Below are positions 32,181 to 41,302 of a stretch of 64,000 nucleotides of DNA, in pieces. Position 1 is the stretch's first letter. Every line of letters starts with the position of its first letter. Source of the stretch: Pseudoneobacillus sp042683745 (GTDB lineage Bacteria; Bacillota; Bacilli; Bacillales; Cytobacillaceae); assembly GCF_042683745.1 (NCBI RefSeq), contig NZ_JBHUJX010000007.1:1-64000 (forward strand), read 5' to 3'. The translations under genes and the position numbers were made by a program. The notes below the pieces were generated by a model that was not told the DNA's origin, ran no database searches, and saw only the letters and a list, made by a program, of their open reading frames with translations.

Positions 32181-32198
32181 TATCTTGAATATGAGATA
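32181..32198. promoter_or_regulatory. MhqR-type operator 2
   Basis: TATCTTGAATATGAGATA differs from the perfect box at a few inner positions but keeps TATCT/GAGATA spacing. It lies 95 bases upstream of operator 1, suggesting cooperative binding or a second promoter. Confidence 0.65.
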
Positions 32199-32222
32199 AT
32201 GATACTACCTCAGCATTTTTAT

Positions 32223-32312
32223 GTCAATAGGGTAGCTAAAAAACCTATTAGTGTAATCTTTGGTCCTAAATCAGAACAGATTACATTGGCATAAATGAGT
32301 GCCTCACGAAGC
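32223..32312 (-). pseudogene. Relic of a second arsB gene
   Basis: The minus strand encodes LREALIYANVICSDLGPKIT then LIGFLATLL, compared with VREALIYANVIGSDLGPKIT then PIGSLATLL in the intact ArsB of this window. Around 28 codons survive, without start or neighbours, and the DNA is clearly diverged from arsB. It is the remnant of another ars cluster. Confidence 0.8.
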
Positions 32313-32673
32313 CATGCTATTAAATGATGTGAATGACCTTTTTCTTATTGTTGTTTAAAATAAAGTTTGATCAAAAACCCCTTATAATCCTATTTTCTCG
32401 GTAAATAAATTTATTCATTTTAAAAATAATGATCAAAATGGATTCTGCTTCCATAGATTTAAGTTTGATTTTTATAAAAAATTTGATCATCTTCTACCTA
32501 TGCTGTTCAACAAGCGCGCCCGATTGTTGAAGATCAGTGTGAAGATGGCCCGCGCTTATTGAACTTTGGCACCCGTCAGTTTAAGTGAAACCCTTCACAA
32601 TCTTCTTCTATAGCTTAATATAACTCCAACCCCTAATAAGTTTTATAAGGGGGCATAAACAACATTACTTCTT
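32313..32673. other. Intergenic stretch with a short dispersed-repeat core
   Basis: No gene is seen. GCCCGATTGTTGAA (32518-32531) recurs with one change as GCCCGATTGTCGAA at 33220-33233, on the other side of the next gene, and both lie in AACAA-rich surroundings. A GC-rich patch (GATGGCCCGCGC, about 32548-32560) is atypical of the surrounding AT-rich sequence. Confidence 0.4.
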
Positions 32674-33150
32674 CTAATATTTCTTTACCTCTTTTACAAT
32701 AGTTCGTTCCACTAATAATTGATAAATATAAATAACGATTGCTGTTACAACTGACAATATGTAAAAATGTTTTGGTCGCATTTTCTTGAATTCGAATACT
32801 CCAATTTTTGTAAAAAATTTTGCTATAGGGAATGCGAGAACATAATCTAGTACAACATTTAATGTTATGTACTTAATAAAGCTACCGTACGTTAATTTAA
32901 ATACCCAAATAGTGGTTATAAAAAATAAACCTAAAAGGTATGAGAAATCTAAACGATAATTTGGAAATAAAGCATTTTTTACTTTCCACCACTTACGGCT
33001 ATCAGCAATTTCACTTAACAAACTAAAGATATAACCAATAAAAGTTGCTACTGGAAGAAAGCGAACAAAAGAATTTTTCCCTAGCAATGGAGTAGTTAAC
33101 CAAGGAATAACTAATGTATTAAATGATAAAGCCTTTCTTTTATTAATCAT
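32674..33150 (-). CDS. Multi-spanning membrane protein of unknown function
   Basis: A 158-aa protein with about four hydrophobic segments (around residues 8-25, 30-48, 68-90, 95-115 and 128-148, some weak). The ATG at 33150 (MINKRKALSF) has TGGAGG seven bases upstream; the longer frame lacks a site. PNYRLDFSYLLGLFFITTIW is a notable helix. I do not recognise the family with certainty, though similar small membrane proteins occur in Bacillus. It stands alone, flanked by a short dispersed repeat. Confidence 0.6.
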   Translation of the reverse strand: MINKRKALSFNTLVIPWLTTPLLGKNSFVRFLPVATFIGYIFSLLSEIADSRKWWKVKNALFPNYRLDFSYLLGLFFITTIWVFKLTYGSFIKYITLNVVLDYVLAFPIAKFFTKIGVFEFKKMRPKHFYILSVVTAIVIYIYQLLVERTIVKEVKKY

Positions 33151-33424
33151 AGTTGCCTCCACAAGATACAATTTATCATTTAATATTCCCTTTTGTTCAG
33201 AAGTTTTATTCCACTAAATGCCCGATTGTCGAACAAGAAAAAAATCCTGTATATCAACACAAGATTTTTAATCAAACTCAATTATAAATTATCAACCTTT
33301 TTCAAATAATCAAACTTTGTTTTAAATGATCGATCTTTTTTTAAAACTACACTTGTCATTCGTTTCTCCGATATACCTCTTTTTCGAATTAATAGTTACT
33401 TTGATTTTTTTGTATGATTATTTT

Positions 33425-33612
33425 CTAAATCAAAGTAATCGAATAAATTAAAATCACTATTATTAAAAGGATTTTCAAATAAGGACGTTTACTTAAATTA
33501 ATTTTTTGATAAGCATATTGAAAATCTACTTCAATTAAACTAACTTTACCGCTCTTAATAGCAAAAACGGCATGTTTTCATTATTTTGTCGTGATGGAAT
33601 TAATAATTTCAT
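33425..33612 (-). pseudogene. Possible small membrane ORF broken by a frameshift
   Basis: ATG at 33612 with AAAGGG upstream gives MKLLIPSRQNNENM; a shift near 33578 continues HAVFAIKSGKVSLIEVDFQY then AYQKINLSKRPYLKIL and a hydrophobic tail LIIVILIYSITLI, stop. The two halves could be one 60-aa protein with a C-terminal membrane anchor, now broken. No family is recognised. Confidence 0.3.
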
Positions 33613-33636
33613 TTCATTAACCCTTTCAATAAACAC

Positions 33637-33664
33637 TAAAAAAGAGCCTAAAGGCTCATTTTTG
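33637..33664 (-). terminator. Terminator after minJ
   Basis: GAGCC-TTTA-GGCTC followed by TTTTTT on the minus strand. It lies about 15 bases after the minJ stop and is a compact, typical Rho-independent terminator. Confidence 0.9.
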
Positions 33665-33676
33665 AAAATCACAAAT

Positions 33677-34876
33677 TTATACAACTTCTGTCTCCCACTT
33701 ATTCTCATCCACAACGAATAATACACCAAGTTCATGATGTTCCCCTTCGTATAATGCGCGCTGAACGAAACGGATCTGACCATAAACATCAATAACCTCG
33801 AGCTTGCAGTGAGCTCGGTTTCGCTGCAACGCTTCGTAGAATTCAGATTCATTGTACACGACGGTACCATTTACTTTTGTTATTAATTCCCCTACTTGCA
33901 ACGCCATTTTATGTGCTGGCGAGTCAGGGAGAATGCCTAATATCATCACACCTTGATTTTTTTTAGAGAAATAAAAGGGCATACTTTCTTCGGATAAGCG
34001 TTGGCGTAATGTTAATGTTTCACGGCCAATCATCGCTAGTGCAACCACGATTATGGTAGCGACGGGAATCCAGTACCCGATGGTAGCCAATAGTAGAGTG
34101 AAAACTCCCAGTGTCGTCACTCGTTTTCCAAGTAGCTGTATGGCTTCTTTCGGTAATTGAGCTTGAACTTGCTGATGGAAACCAATCGCAAATGGAACTA
34201 GTAATAGAGAATAATTGTCACCACCAATAGAGAACATTGGCCACCAATCAAATGGTAGAGAGAGGGTTCCTTCTGGTATAAGCAAAAACAGCGGCACAGC
34301 CCATAGTCGTTTTGCTTCGTGAATACCAACCCATTGGCCTCGTTTACTTTTTACTAGCTTTGGTGAAGTAGCGACCGAGCCATTTCGAATGATTAGAATG
34401 CCCTCAACGATAAGTAAGAGAGCTAATAGGATGCCAATGGCAGGGTAAATTTTTTCATCAAGGCTTGTAAAGGTTTTTGAAAATAACGGGATCGGCAGCG
34501 TCTGTCCCGCTGCAAAAATCATGGCAAAAAAAGTGGCGCCGACAATGTAAACGGGCGATATCAATCGAACTTTGGTCGTTACACTCCATAAAAACGTAAA
34601 GAGAGTGAATAGTAGAACTGCACCAAGTGGAATCACGAGTCCTGCAGCAATCCCTATGATAGACGTTACTAGACCAAGTACGATTCCTAATGGAAGAAGC
34701 TGGCGAAGTTCAAAATAAGCATCCTGAATTCGTATATGAAAGTTTCTTCTCTCCCGCTTCACCCGAAGAACCCCAAGAACACCAGCTAGAAAAAATAAAT
34801 AATAAAACAATGGATTCCCGAATAATTTACCAGTCCCTCTTAACAACTCCCAAAGCCAATCCTGCACCATGTCCAT
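33677..34876 (-). CDS. minJ: MinJ-like PDZ membrane protein of the cell-division Min system
   Basis: A 399-aa polytopic protein with about seven or eight hydrophobic segments (about 12-310) and a C-terminal PDZ domain (about 310-399: GVMILGILPDSPAHKMALQV then GELITKVNG). This architecture and the location next to ctpB match B. subtilis MinJ (YvjD), which links DivIVA with MinD at the division site. ATG at 34876 has AAGG eight bases upstream; a GTG three codons earlier lies inside the ribosome site. Confidence 0.88.
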   Translation of the reverse strand: MDMVQDWLWELLRGTGKLFGNPLFYYLFFLAGVLGVLRVKRERRNFHIRIQDAYFELRQLLPLGIVLGLVTSIIGIAAGLVIPLGAVLLFTLFTFLWSVTTKVRLISPVYIVGATFFAMIFAAGQTLPIPLFSKTFTSLDEKIYPAIGILLALLLIVEGILIIRNGSVATSPKLVKSKRGQWVGIHEAKRLWAVPLFLLIPEGTLSLPFDWWPMFSIGGDNYSLLLVPFAIGFHQQVQAQLPKEAIQLLGKRVTTLGVFTLLLATIGYWIPVATIIVVALAMIGRETLTLRQRLSEESMPFYFSKKNQGVMILGILPDSPAHKMALQVGELITKVNGTVVYNESEFYEALQRNRAHCKLEVIDVYGQIRFVQRALYEGEHHELGVLFVVDENKWETEVV

Positions 34877-35034
34877 CCGATCCACCTTCTTTCAATCATA
34901 AAATAATCTATTAAAACGTTATTTATTTAGTCTATTGAATCTATTAAACCTATTTTACCAAATATATAGAAACTAAGCATCACCTTTAAATAATCCAAAT
35001 GCAAAAAGAGTACGTAAAAAAGATTAATCCTTTA

Positions 35035-35111
35035 ACGCATCACCGTACCGGGGGTCAGACCCCCGATGCGTGAACGCGTTAAAGCGCTGGGGGACTGACC
35101 CCCAACGCTTT
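35035..35111. repeat. REP-like palindromes, copies 1 and 2
   Basis: Copy 1 (35035-35071) has ACGCATC/GATGCGT arms around GGGGGTCAGACCCCC. Copy 2 (35081-35111) has AAAGCG/CGCTTT arms around GGGGG-ACTGA-CCCCC and ends inside the last codons of ctpB. Both are GC-rich in an AT-rich setting. They resemble REP elements mobilised by RAYT enzymes; one may act as terminator after ctpB. Confidence 0.7.
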
Positions 35112-36579
35112 AGTGTGTTGCAGTGGTTGTTGCGGCTAGTTTTAGGGCGGTTTGCAGTTGGAGGTCGTTTTGGTCTTTGCGCATTTCCTTTACGACTTCT
35201 GCTTCCAAGGCCGCGGCTGTTTGTTTGTCGATTTTTCCAGTTGTTTCTAACCCTGATTGATTTTGAAAGGCTTTGACGGAAAGTTCTGTGCGACTGTTAA
35301 AGTAGCCGTCTGTGCGTCCTGGTTCATACCCTAATCCCTTTAAAATAATCTGTGCATTTTTCACTTGCTCATTGTTCATATCAAGCACTAAAGGCTTTTC
35401 AACCTGTAACGGGTGCGTCTGATAGAGCTCTGGCTGCTTCACTTCGATATCTGGCTTGATTCCCTTCTTATGAATCCAATTCCCGTCAGGCGTTAACCAT
35501 TTCATTAACGTCAGCTTGATATTGCTGCCATCCCCCATATCCATCGCCTGCTGAACGGTTCCTTTTCCAAACGTCGTTTCACCAATAATAGGATAATGCT
35601 CTGCCTCTTTTAACGCCCCTGCTAAAATTTCTGAAGCAGAGGCACTTCCTTTATCGACTAAAACGACAACTGGATAGTCCTTCTTTTTCTTCAATGTGGA
35701 GAAAAAGCGCTTTTTCTTACCATCCCGTGTTTCTGTTTGAACATATGGTTTTTCATCAGTGACTAGCTCGCGTAAAATCTCTTGTACACTAGATAAAAAT
35801 CCTCCTGGATTTCCACGTACATCAATGACTAGCCCTTCAATACCATCCTTCTCCAAACCGCTAAGCTGTTTCTTAAAATCTTTCGCTGTATCCTCTGCAA
35901 ACGAGCTAATCTCCATGTACCCAACCTTTTCTCCGCTATCCTTCTTCACATCGGAATGAACGGTTTCTAGCGGAATCTCATCACGCTTTATGTTCACTGT
36001 GATTGGATCCTTTAATCCTTCTCGTAAAATTTCCAGCTTCACCATCGTCCCTTTTTTCCCCTTGATTTTCAAGGTTGTCTCCATCAAACCCAGTCCTTCA
36101 ACAGAGGAATCATCTACTTTAAGAATCTGGTCTTTCGGCCTAATCCCTGCCTTTTCAGCAGGTGAATTTTTAAAAGGAGAGACAATAATGATTTTGCCAT
36201 CGTTTTCACTCACTTCCGCTCCTATTCCTTCAAACGAAGATTCGAGCGATTGATTGAATTGGGCTGCGGTTTCTTTATTCATGTAGACGGAATATGGATC
36301 TTCTAATGTCGTCAGCATTCCTTGAATGGCGCCTTCAATTAGCTTCTTATTGTCCACTTTTTCCACATATTGCTGCCGAATCAGCTCATAGGCTTGCTCG
36401 ACTTTTTTCAAATCAGTGGAGTTCATCCCATTTGATGCCGATGATCCGGGTAGCTTCATCAGCTGTTGCTCAAGCTCAGATTGAGAAGCACGATCCCACC
36501 ATTTCATCCCGGCGTAGGTTCCACCAGCACCAGTTATGAGTGAACCCGTCATGAGTATTGCCAACCATTTTCGGTTCAT
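35110..36579 (-). CDS. ctpB: Carboxy-terminal processing protease CtpB (S41)
   Basis: A 489-aa exported serine protease. Signal/anchor helix at 1-25, PDZ domain (about 95-175; IIIVSPFKNSPAEKAGIRPK), S41 catalytic core (about 200-370) with VDKGSASASEILAGAL (nucleophile Ser) and GETTFGKG (general base Lys), and a C-terminal peptidoglycan-binding_1 domain (about 405-470, VKNAQIILKGLGYEPGRTDG). CtpB cleaves SpoIVFA to activate pro-SigK processing during sporulation in B. subtilis. GGGGGATAAACT precedes ATG. The gene's last codons overlap a REP-like palindrome. Confidence 0.92.
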   Translation of the reverse strand: MNRKWLAILMTGSLITGAGGTYAGMKWWDRASQSELEQQLMKLPGSSASNGMNSTDLKKVEQAYELIRQQYVEKVDNKKLIEGAIQGMLTTLEDPYSVYMNKETAAQFNQSLESSFEGIGAEVSENDGKIIIVSPFKNSPAEKAGIRPKDQILKVDDSSVEGLGLMETTLKIKGKKGTMVKLEILREGLKDPITVNIKRDEIPLETVHSDVKKDSGEKVGYMEISSFAEDTAKDFKKQLSGLEKDGIEGLVIDVRGNPGGFLSSVQEILRELVTDEKPYVQTETRDGKKKRFFSTLKKKKDYPVVVLVDKGSASASEILAGALKEAEHYPIIGETTFGKGTVQQAMDMGDGSNIKLTLMKWLTPDGNWIHKKGIKPDIEVKQPELYQTHPLQVEKPLVLDMNNEQVKNAQIILKGLGYEPGRTDGYFNSRTELSVKAFQNQSGLETTGKIDKQTAAALEAEVVKEMRKDQNDLQLQTALKLAATTTATH

Positions 36580-36750
36580 AGTTTATCCCCCTAATCTATT
36601 GCCACTAATCGCTGTTCAATTCGCCAACTCGTTACTTATTTTTTTTGGAAAAATGCCACTCCAAACGTGAATAGCTTTGGTTATTAACTTATATGATTCT
36701 TCTGGACGAGTTATTCTTACTTAGTGATCTACAATCCTTTTAAGAAAAAG

Positions 36751-36789
36751 AAAAACGAAAGAATCTATGAAAAGACTCTTTCGTTTTTT
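36751..36789 (-). terminator. Terminator after the M23 hydrolase gene
   Basis: AAAACGAAAGAGTC and its near complement (one mismatch) close an 8-base loop, followed by TTTTTC on the minus strand. It lies about 35 bases after the stop. Confidence 0.88.
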
Positions 36790-36822
36790 AAGCTTTGGTT
36801 GGGCCTAAGCTTACTATGGTCC

Positions 36823-38079
36823 TTACATCGAAATATAATTCAATGGGTTGACGGCATTGGATTTAGCGTCATTCCATGGACCTTTGTGAATCTCGAAATG
36901 TAAATGTTGGCCTGTTGAATAACCAGTGTTACCCATTACGCCAATTTGTTGCCCTTTCGAAACGACAGCACCTGTTCCAACAATCCTACTACTCATATGA
37001 GCGTACACGGTTGTGTAGATTTGTCCATTGATCGAGTGGGAGATAAAGATCGCATTACCATAGCTACGAGAATAGTAGGACTTAATAACAACGCCATCTG
37101 CCGCAGCCACAATTGGCACATCAGATCGATTCGCAATATCAATTCCGAAATGATTTTCTCCCCAACGATGTCCGAAACCAGAAGAGAAACGTCCATTTGC
37201 AGGTTTCATGAAACTCCCATCCGTGACAGGTGGAGTGGAATCGGTGCTTCCTCCATTTTTCGCTGCTTCTTGACGCTGTCTTTCTAGTTCAGCTAAACGT
37301 GCCTTTTCTAATTCAATCGCTTTCTTAATAGCTAATTCCTGAGCGGCTAATAATTCATTTCGCTCCTGTTTATTTAAAACTAATTCATGCATTTCGTGCT
37401 CTTGCATTTTAAGTGATGCCATTAATTTATCTTTATCTGCTTTTTGTGCATTTAATTTTACCTTCATTGATTCTAAGTCTTTAAGCATCTTTTCCAAATT
37501 AGCAAGCTTTGTTTCTACTTCTGTTTTCTTTTTCTCAAGAAGTTCTTTATCTTCGGTATGCTTTCGTAAAATATCTTGGTCAGCCTCAACAATTGTTGCA
37601 ACGGCGCTCACACGGTCAATAAAGTCGCCAAAGGATTTCGCCCCCATCAACACGTCTATGTAACTAACCATTCCTCCTGTTTCCTGGAAGTTTCGAGCAC
37701 GGTCTTTTAGAAGTTCATTCCGCTTGGCAATACGTTCTTCTAATTCTTTAATTTCAATTTTTAATTGTTCAATTTCTTTGTTTGTATCTTCAATCTGTTT
37801 ATTTTTTTCACGAATTTTATCCTCTGTGTCATTGACAGCTAAATCCAGTCGCTTAATCTCGTCACGAACCTTTGATTGTTCCCCTTGTAGGCGGTCGATT
37901 TCATCGTTTGCTTTATCAATTTCAGATTCCAAATCATTTCGCTCGTTCGTGATTTGATTTTTCTGACCTTTTAAGTCTGACAGTTTACTAGCAAATGCTT
38001 TGTCCAAAGGAGTACCCGCTAGTAAACTACCAATACCGATCATCACGGCAATTAGTAGTATATTTAATGGTCGTTTCAA
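36823..38079 (-). CDS. EnvC/CwlO-like murein hydrolase with M23 domain
   Basis: A 418-aa exported protein. A signal peptide (1-30, ends near DKAFASK) precedes two long coiled-coil segments (about 32-115 and 165-270) and a C-terminal LytM/M23 domain (about 295-418) with zinc-site motifs ENHFGIDIANRS and GQHLHFEIHKG. Such coiled-coil plus LytM proteins are activated by FtsEX, encoded immediately upstream (about 100 bases), as EnvC-type factors are in other bacteria and CwlO is in B. subtilis. TTG start after AAAGGAG. It acts at the wall during growth or division. Confidence 0.88.
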   Translation of the reverse strand: MKRPLNILLIAVMIGIGSLLAGTPLDKAFASKLSDLKGQKNQITNERNDLESEIDKANDEIDRLQGEQSKVRDEIKRLDLAVNDTEDKIREKNKQIEDTNKEIEQLKIEIKELEERIAKRNELLKDRARNFQETGGMVSYIDVLMGAKSFGDFIDRVSAVATIVEADQDILRKHTEDKELLEKKKTEVETKLANLEKMLKDLESMKVKLNAQKADKDKLMASLKMQEHEMHELVLNKQERNELLAAQELAIKKAIELEKARLAELERQRQEAAKNGGSTDSTPPVTDGSFMKPANGRFSSGFGHRWGENHFGIDIANRSDVPIVAAADGVVIKSYYSRSYGNAIFISHSINGQIYTTVYAHMSSRIVGTGAVVSKGQQIGVMGNTGYSTGQHLHFEIHKGPWNDAKSNAVNPLNYISM

Positions 38080-38179
38080 ATTCGATTTCTCCTTTCCACT
38101 TTCCGAGAGTTGTACAGGTAAATCGTGGTTGGTTTGGCTTGTCCAAGTAAGGAGCAGGGTAACCTACTCCCTTACTGTT

Positions 38180-39073
38180 TTATATCTTCAAAAACTTTCT
38201 TACTGACATTAAGCTTCCCCATACGCCAATCAAAGCACCCATTAATACGAGCAATCCTGAAACTTGATATATAAACGGATCAAAGGCTAGAAGCTGGATA
38301 AAATGTCCTTTTAGCTTTGGTGCCATATAGTCGTATGCATAATAGTAGGTTGATGAAACTAAGATAATTGGCAAAACTGAGCCGAGAATACCAAGCCATA
38401 AGCCCTCTAGGAAAAATGGCCAGCGAATAAAGGCATTCGTTGCCCCTACTAATCTCATAATCTGAATTTCTCGTCTTCTAGCGACAATCGTTATTTTAAT
38501 AGTGTTGGAAATGAGGAACATTGCGGTAAATAACAATCCAATGATCAAAGCAATCCCAACATTTCGGCTGGCACTAAAGAATTTAAATAGCTTCTCCACC
38601 GATCCTTGACCATATTTTACTTTTGATGCGTATTCTAATTTTTCAATCTGCTTGGCCACCTTCATCGTGTCGGTAGGCTCTTTTGTTTTCACAATGAAGA
38701 CATCATTAAGCGGATTTTCCTGTTCTATCAGCTTAAATGCCTTTCCCTCTTCACCCATACTTTTAATCAAATTATTGAGCTCGGTTTCTTTAGAGGAAAA
38801 TACAATCGACTTCACTTCAGGAATATGATCAATCTTTTGCTTCAACGCTTCCTGATCCGTTTTGTTTGCCGCTGTGTCAATATGAACACGAATAACAACG
38901 TCTTCTTCAATATTTTTAGCTACTTGATTTAAATTCATCATAATCACGAAAAAGACTCCGACTAAGATAAGTGTGACAGTTACGGAGCTAATGGATGCAA
39001 AGGACATCCAGCCGTTACGGGCTAAGCTTTTTAAACTTTCTTTCGTATGACGGCCAATGGTTCTAATTTTCAT
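38180..39073 (-). CDS. ftsX: Cell division protein FtsX
   Basis: A 297-aa membrane subunit of the FtsEX ABC-type complex. Helix 1 (about 20-45, MSFASISSVTVTLILVGVFF) is followed by an extracellular domain (about 50-155), then three helices (about 170-195, 220-245, 265-290). IKITIVARRREIQIMRLVGA is the conserved cytoplasmic loop that touches FtsE. The start MKIRTIGRHTKESLKSLARN at 39073 overlaps the ftsE stop by 11 bases, so translation is coupled; the frame extending to 39121 is not the start. It transmits ATP use to murein hydrolases. Confidence 0.93.
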   Translation of the reverse strand: MKIRTIGRHTKESLKSLARNGWMSFASISSVTVTLILVGVFFVIMMNLNQVAKNIEEDVVIRVHIDTAANKTDQEALKQKIDHIPEVKSIVFSSKETELNNLIKSMGEEGKAFKLIEQENPLNDVFIVKTKEPTDTMKVAKQIEKLEYASKVKYGQGSVEKLFKFFSASRNVGIALIIGLLFTAMFLISNTIKITIVARRREIQIMRLVGATNAFIRWPFFLEGLWLGILGSVLPIILVSSTYYYAYDYMAPKLKGHFIQLLAFDPFIYQVSGLLVLMGALIGVWGSLMSVRKFLKI

Positions 39074-39749
39074 AGCCGTAATCACCTCTTTGTTCGTCAC
39101 GAACAATTCTTCCGCCTTCAATGGCTATGACACGGTGTCTGATCGTGTTGACGATTTCTCGGTTGTGGGTGGCCATGACGACCGTTGTCCCTCTTGTGTT
39201 GATTTCTTCAAAAATATTCATGATTTCCCATGAAGTCTCTGGGTCCAAATTCCCAGTCGGCTCATCGGCAATGACGACCTTTGGAGAATTAACAATTGAA
39301 CGGGCAATCGAAATCCGTTGCTGTTCTCCCCCAGAAAGCTCGGTTGGAAATACTCTTGCTTTATGCTTTAAATTAACTAGATCAAGAGTTTCCATGACGG
39401 CTCTCTTAATATACTTTGGATTTTCTTCAGTTACTTCTAAGGTAAATGCTACGTTTTCATAAACGGTTAGTTTCGGAAGTAATTTAAAGTCCTGGAAGAC
39501 GACCCCTATATTTCGGCGAAGTAAAGGGACCTTTTTGGGACGTAGTTTCGAGAGATTGACACCATTAATGATAATATTTCCTGATGTTGGTACTTCCTCA
39601 CGGTACATCATTTTTATAAAGGTCGATTTACCAGCACCACTAGGGCCAACGACATACACGAATTCACCTTGCTTAATATGAACATCAATCCCGTTAACAG
39701 CTCGGACACCGTTAGGGTATTGTTTATAAACATCCTGCATTTCTATCAT
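39063..39749 (-). CDS. ftsE: Cell division ATPase FtsE
   Basis: A 228-aa ABC ATPase. Walker A is GPSGAGKSTF (about 36-45), the signature LSGGEQQRISIARSI (about 138-152), Walker B VVIADEPTGNLD (about 158-169) and the H-loop MATHNREI. It pairs with FtsX, coupling ATP hydrolysis to peptidoglycan hydrolase activation. AAGGTGATTATAA precedes ATG. Operon with ftsX and probably the M23 hydrolase. Confidence 0.94.
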   Translation of the reverse strand: MIEMQDVYKQYPNGVRAVNGIDVHIKQGEFVYVVGPSGAGKSTFIKMMYREEVPTSGNIIINGVNLSKLRPKKVPLLRRNIGVVFQDFKLLPKLTVYENVAFTLEVTEENPKYIKRAVMETLDLVNLKHKARVFPTELSGGEQQRISIARSIVNSPKVVIADEPTGNLDPETSWEIMNIFEEINTRGTTVVMATHNREIVNTIRHRVIAIEGGRIVRDEQRGDYGYEN

Positions 39750-39965
39750 TTATAATCACCTTATGGGTATTAAGTATTTTTGTTTCGACAATTTTTTCAT
39801 TTATCATCATAACATGCCGACGTTTTTTTGGCACAAGACCATTATAACATCATAAACTGACAAAATACCCGCCAAAAATATTACAGTTTCTTTTCAAAAA
39901 AGTCGAAAACTGGTAAAACCCTCCTACACCACCAATAACATGGCACAAAAATAGGTCCTTTAGCA

Positions 39966-40004
39966 CTTTAAAGAGCCGGGGGACTGACCCCCAGCCCTTT
40001 AAAG
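39966..40004. repeat. REP-like palindrome, copy 3
   Basis: CTTTAAAG arms flank GCCGGGGG-ACTGA-CCCCCAGCC. It shares the GGGGGxCxGACCCCC core with the copies at 35035-35111 and 43164-43205. It sits between the cccB terminator and the ftsE promoter region. Confidence 0.7.
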
Positions 40005-40027
40005 CGCTAAAGACATTATTTAAATAA

Positions 40028-40057
40028 AAAGCGCTTTGCGAGGATGCAAAGCGCTTT
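40028..40057 (-). terminator. Terminator after cccB
   Basis: AAAGCGCTTTGC and GCAAAGCGCTTT close a 6-base loop, followed by TTATTT on the minus strand. It begins 8 bases beyond the cccB stop. Confidence 0.9.
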
Positions 40058-40064
40058 GTTTCTA

Positions 40065-40382
40065 TTATTTTTTTGATGCAAGCCATTCAGCTACGGCAGA
40101 TGCTTCGTCACCTTTAATCAGGCCACCAGGCATGCCGCCTTTACCGTTTAAGATGATGTCTTCAATTTCGTCTTTTGAGTAGCGAGATCCGACATCACTG
40201 ATTTTCGGAGCTCCGCCTCCGCCATTTAGACCTTCACCATGGCAAGATGAGCATTTTTGCGCAGTGATTTTTTCAGCGTCGATTGTATCTCCGCCACCTG
40301 TAGCTTCGTCATCACCGCCGCCCCCGCATGCAGCTAAAACTAAACCTGTTCCCATTAATAATGCTAGAAGTTTCTTTTTCAC
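40065..40382 (-). CDS. cccB: Cytochrome c-551 lipoprotein CccB
   Basis: A 105-aa membrane-anchored c-type cytochrome. The lipobox LVLAAC (about 14-19) sits after a basic N-terminus, followed by a Gly/Asp-rich linker. Haem is attached at CSSCH (about 47-51), and the distal Met is in GKGGMPGG (about 84-91). GTG at 40382 after AGGGGGATTAT is the likely start; the frame to 40415 lacks a site. It carries electrons on the outer face of the membrane, probably to a terminal oxidase. Location matches B. subtilis cccB. Confidence 0.92.
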   Translation of the reverse strand: MKKKLLALLMGTGLVLAACGGGGDDEATGGGDTIDAEKITAQKCSSCHGEGLNGGGGAPKISDVGSRYSKDEIEDIILNGKGGMPGGLIKGDEASAVAEWLASKK

Positions 40383-40432
40383 GATAATCCCCCTAAGATA
40401 TATTTGGTATATCACCCCATATTATACCAATG

Positions 40433-41302
40433 TTATGCGCGTTTGAAACCCTCTCCTAGCACCTCGGAGGCGTCCATAACGATGATAAATGCAGTCGGAT
40501 CAATGGTTTTCACTAATTGTTTCAATTTTGTGAACTCAGTTTGATCAACGACGCACATTAATATGGGTCTTTCGTGGTCGGTGTAACCACCATATGCTGA
40601 TAGTTTTGTCACACCACGGTCAATTTTATTCAAAATTCCTTCTTGAATTTCTGCTTGTTGATTAGAAATAATTAAGAAAGCTTTTGATCTTTTGAACCCG
40701 ACCTGTATCAGGTCAATAGTTTTTGTGGTGACATAGAGCGCGATTAGGGCGTAAAGGCCTCTCTCAATGTCAAAAACGATCGCAGCTGTTAGTACGATGA
40801 GCCCGTCAATTAAAGCGACACAAGTTCCTAAAGTGAAGCCAGTGTACTTATTAATAATTTGGGCGGCTAAATCAGTTCCACCTGTCGAAGCTTTTCCGCG
40901 AAAAACAAGACCAAGTCCCAGCCCCACTCCTATTCCTCCAAAAAGGGCGCCTAGAAGTGGCTCCATGGTCCAAGGTTCAAGTGATTTTGTTAAAAAAACA
41001 AAAAACGGTAGAAATATCGTTCCTACTAATGTCTTAATCCCAAACTGCTTTCCAAGGAGGATAACCCCAGCAATAAATAAAGGAATATTAAAAGCCCATT
41101 GGACAAAAGCAGGCTCCCAGCCTAAGACGGCATCTAAAATGGTACTAATCCCACTAACACCACCTGAAGCAATGCGATTAGGTAATAGAAATACATTGAA
41201 TACAGTACCGATGATGGCAGAGCCTATTAATATGTATAAGTATTCGGTAATCCACTCCAGTTTCGGAGGAAAAAGTGAGTCAGATCCTCGTTTTCGTTTC
41301 AT
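40433..41302 (-). CDS. yvjA: YitT-family membrane protein (YvjA)
   Basis: A 289-aa protein with about five or six membrane helices (about 17-195; FNVFLLPNRIASGGVSGIST, GLGLGLVFRGKASTGGTDLA) and a cytoplasmic DUF2179 domain (about 200-285; FLIISNQQAEIQEGILNKID, PILMCVVDQTEFTKL). It is a conserved Firmicutes family of unknown transport function and its place before prfB matches yvjA in B. subtilis. AAGGGGACGACAAT precedes ATG. Confidence 0.88.
   Translation of the reverse strand: MKRKRGSDSLFPPKLEWITEYLYILIGSAIIGTVFNVFLLPNRIASGGVSGISTILDAVLGWEPAFVQWAFNIPLFIAGVILLGKQFGIKTLVGTIFLPFFVFLTKSLEPWTMEPLLGALFGGIGVGLGLGLVFRGKASTGGTDLAAQIINKYTGFTLGTCVALIDGLIVLTAAIVFDIERGLYALIALYVTTKTIDLIQVGFKRSKAFLIISNQQAEIQEGILNKIDRGVTKLSAYGGYTDHERPILMCVVDQTEFTKLKQLVKTIDPTAFIIVMDASEVLGEGFKRA

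Noticed and set aside
33535..33870. 111-codon open frame overlapping minJ
   Set aside because: It lies within minJ in another frame, crosses the terminator at 33637-33664 and has no ribosome site.
36946..37287. 113-codon plus-strand frame opposite the M23 hydrolase gene
   Set aside because: It is antisense within a gene with intact coiled-coil and LytM motifs, and has no ribosome site.
39850..40086. 78-codon open frame near cccB
   Set aside because: It overlaps the cccB end and crosses its terminator and a REP-like palindrome; the peptide has no coding character.
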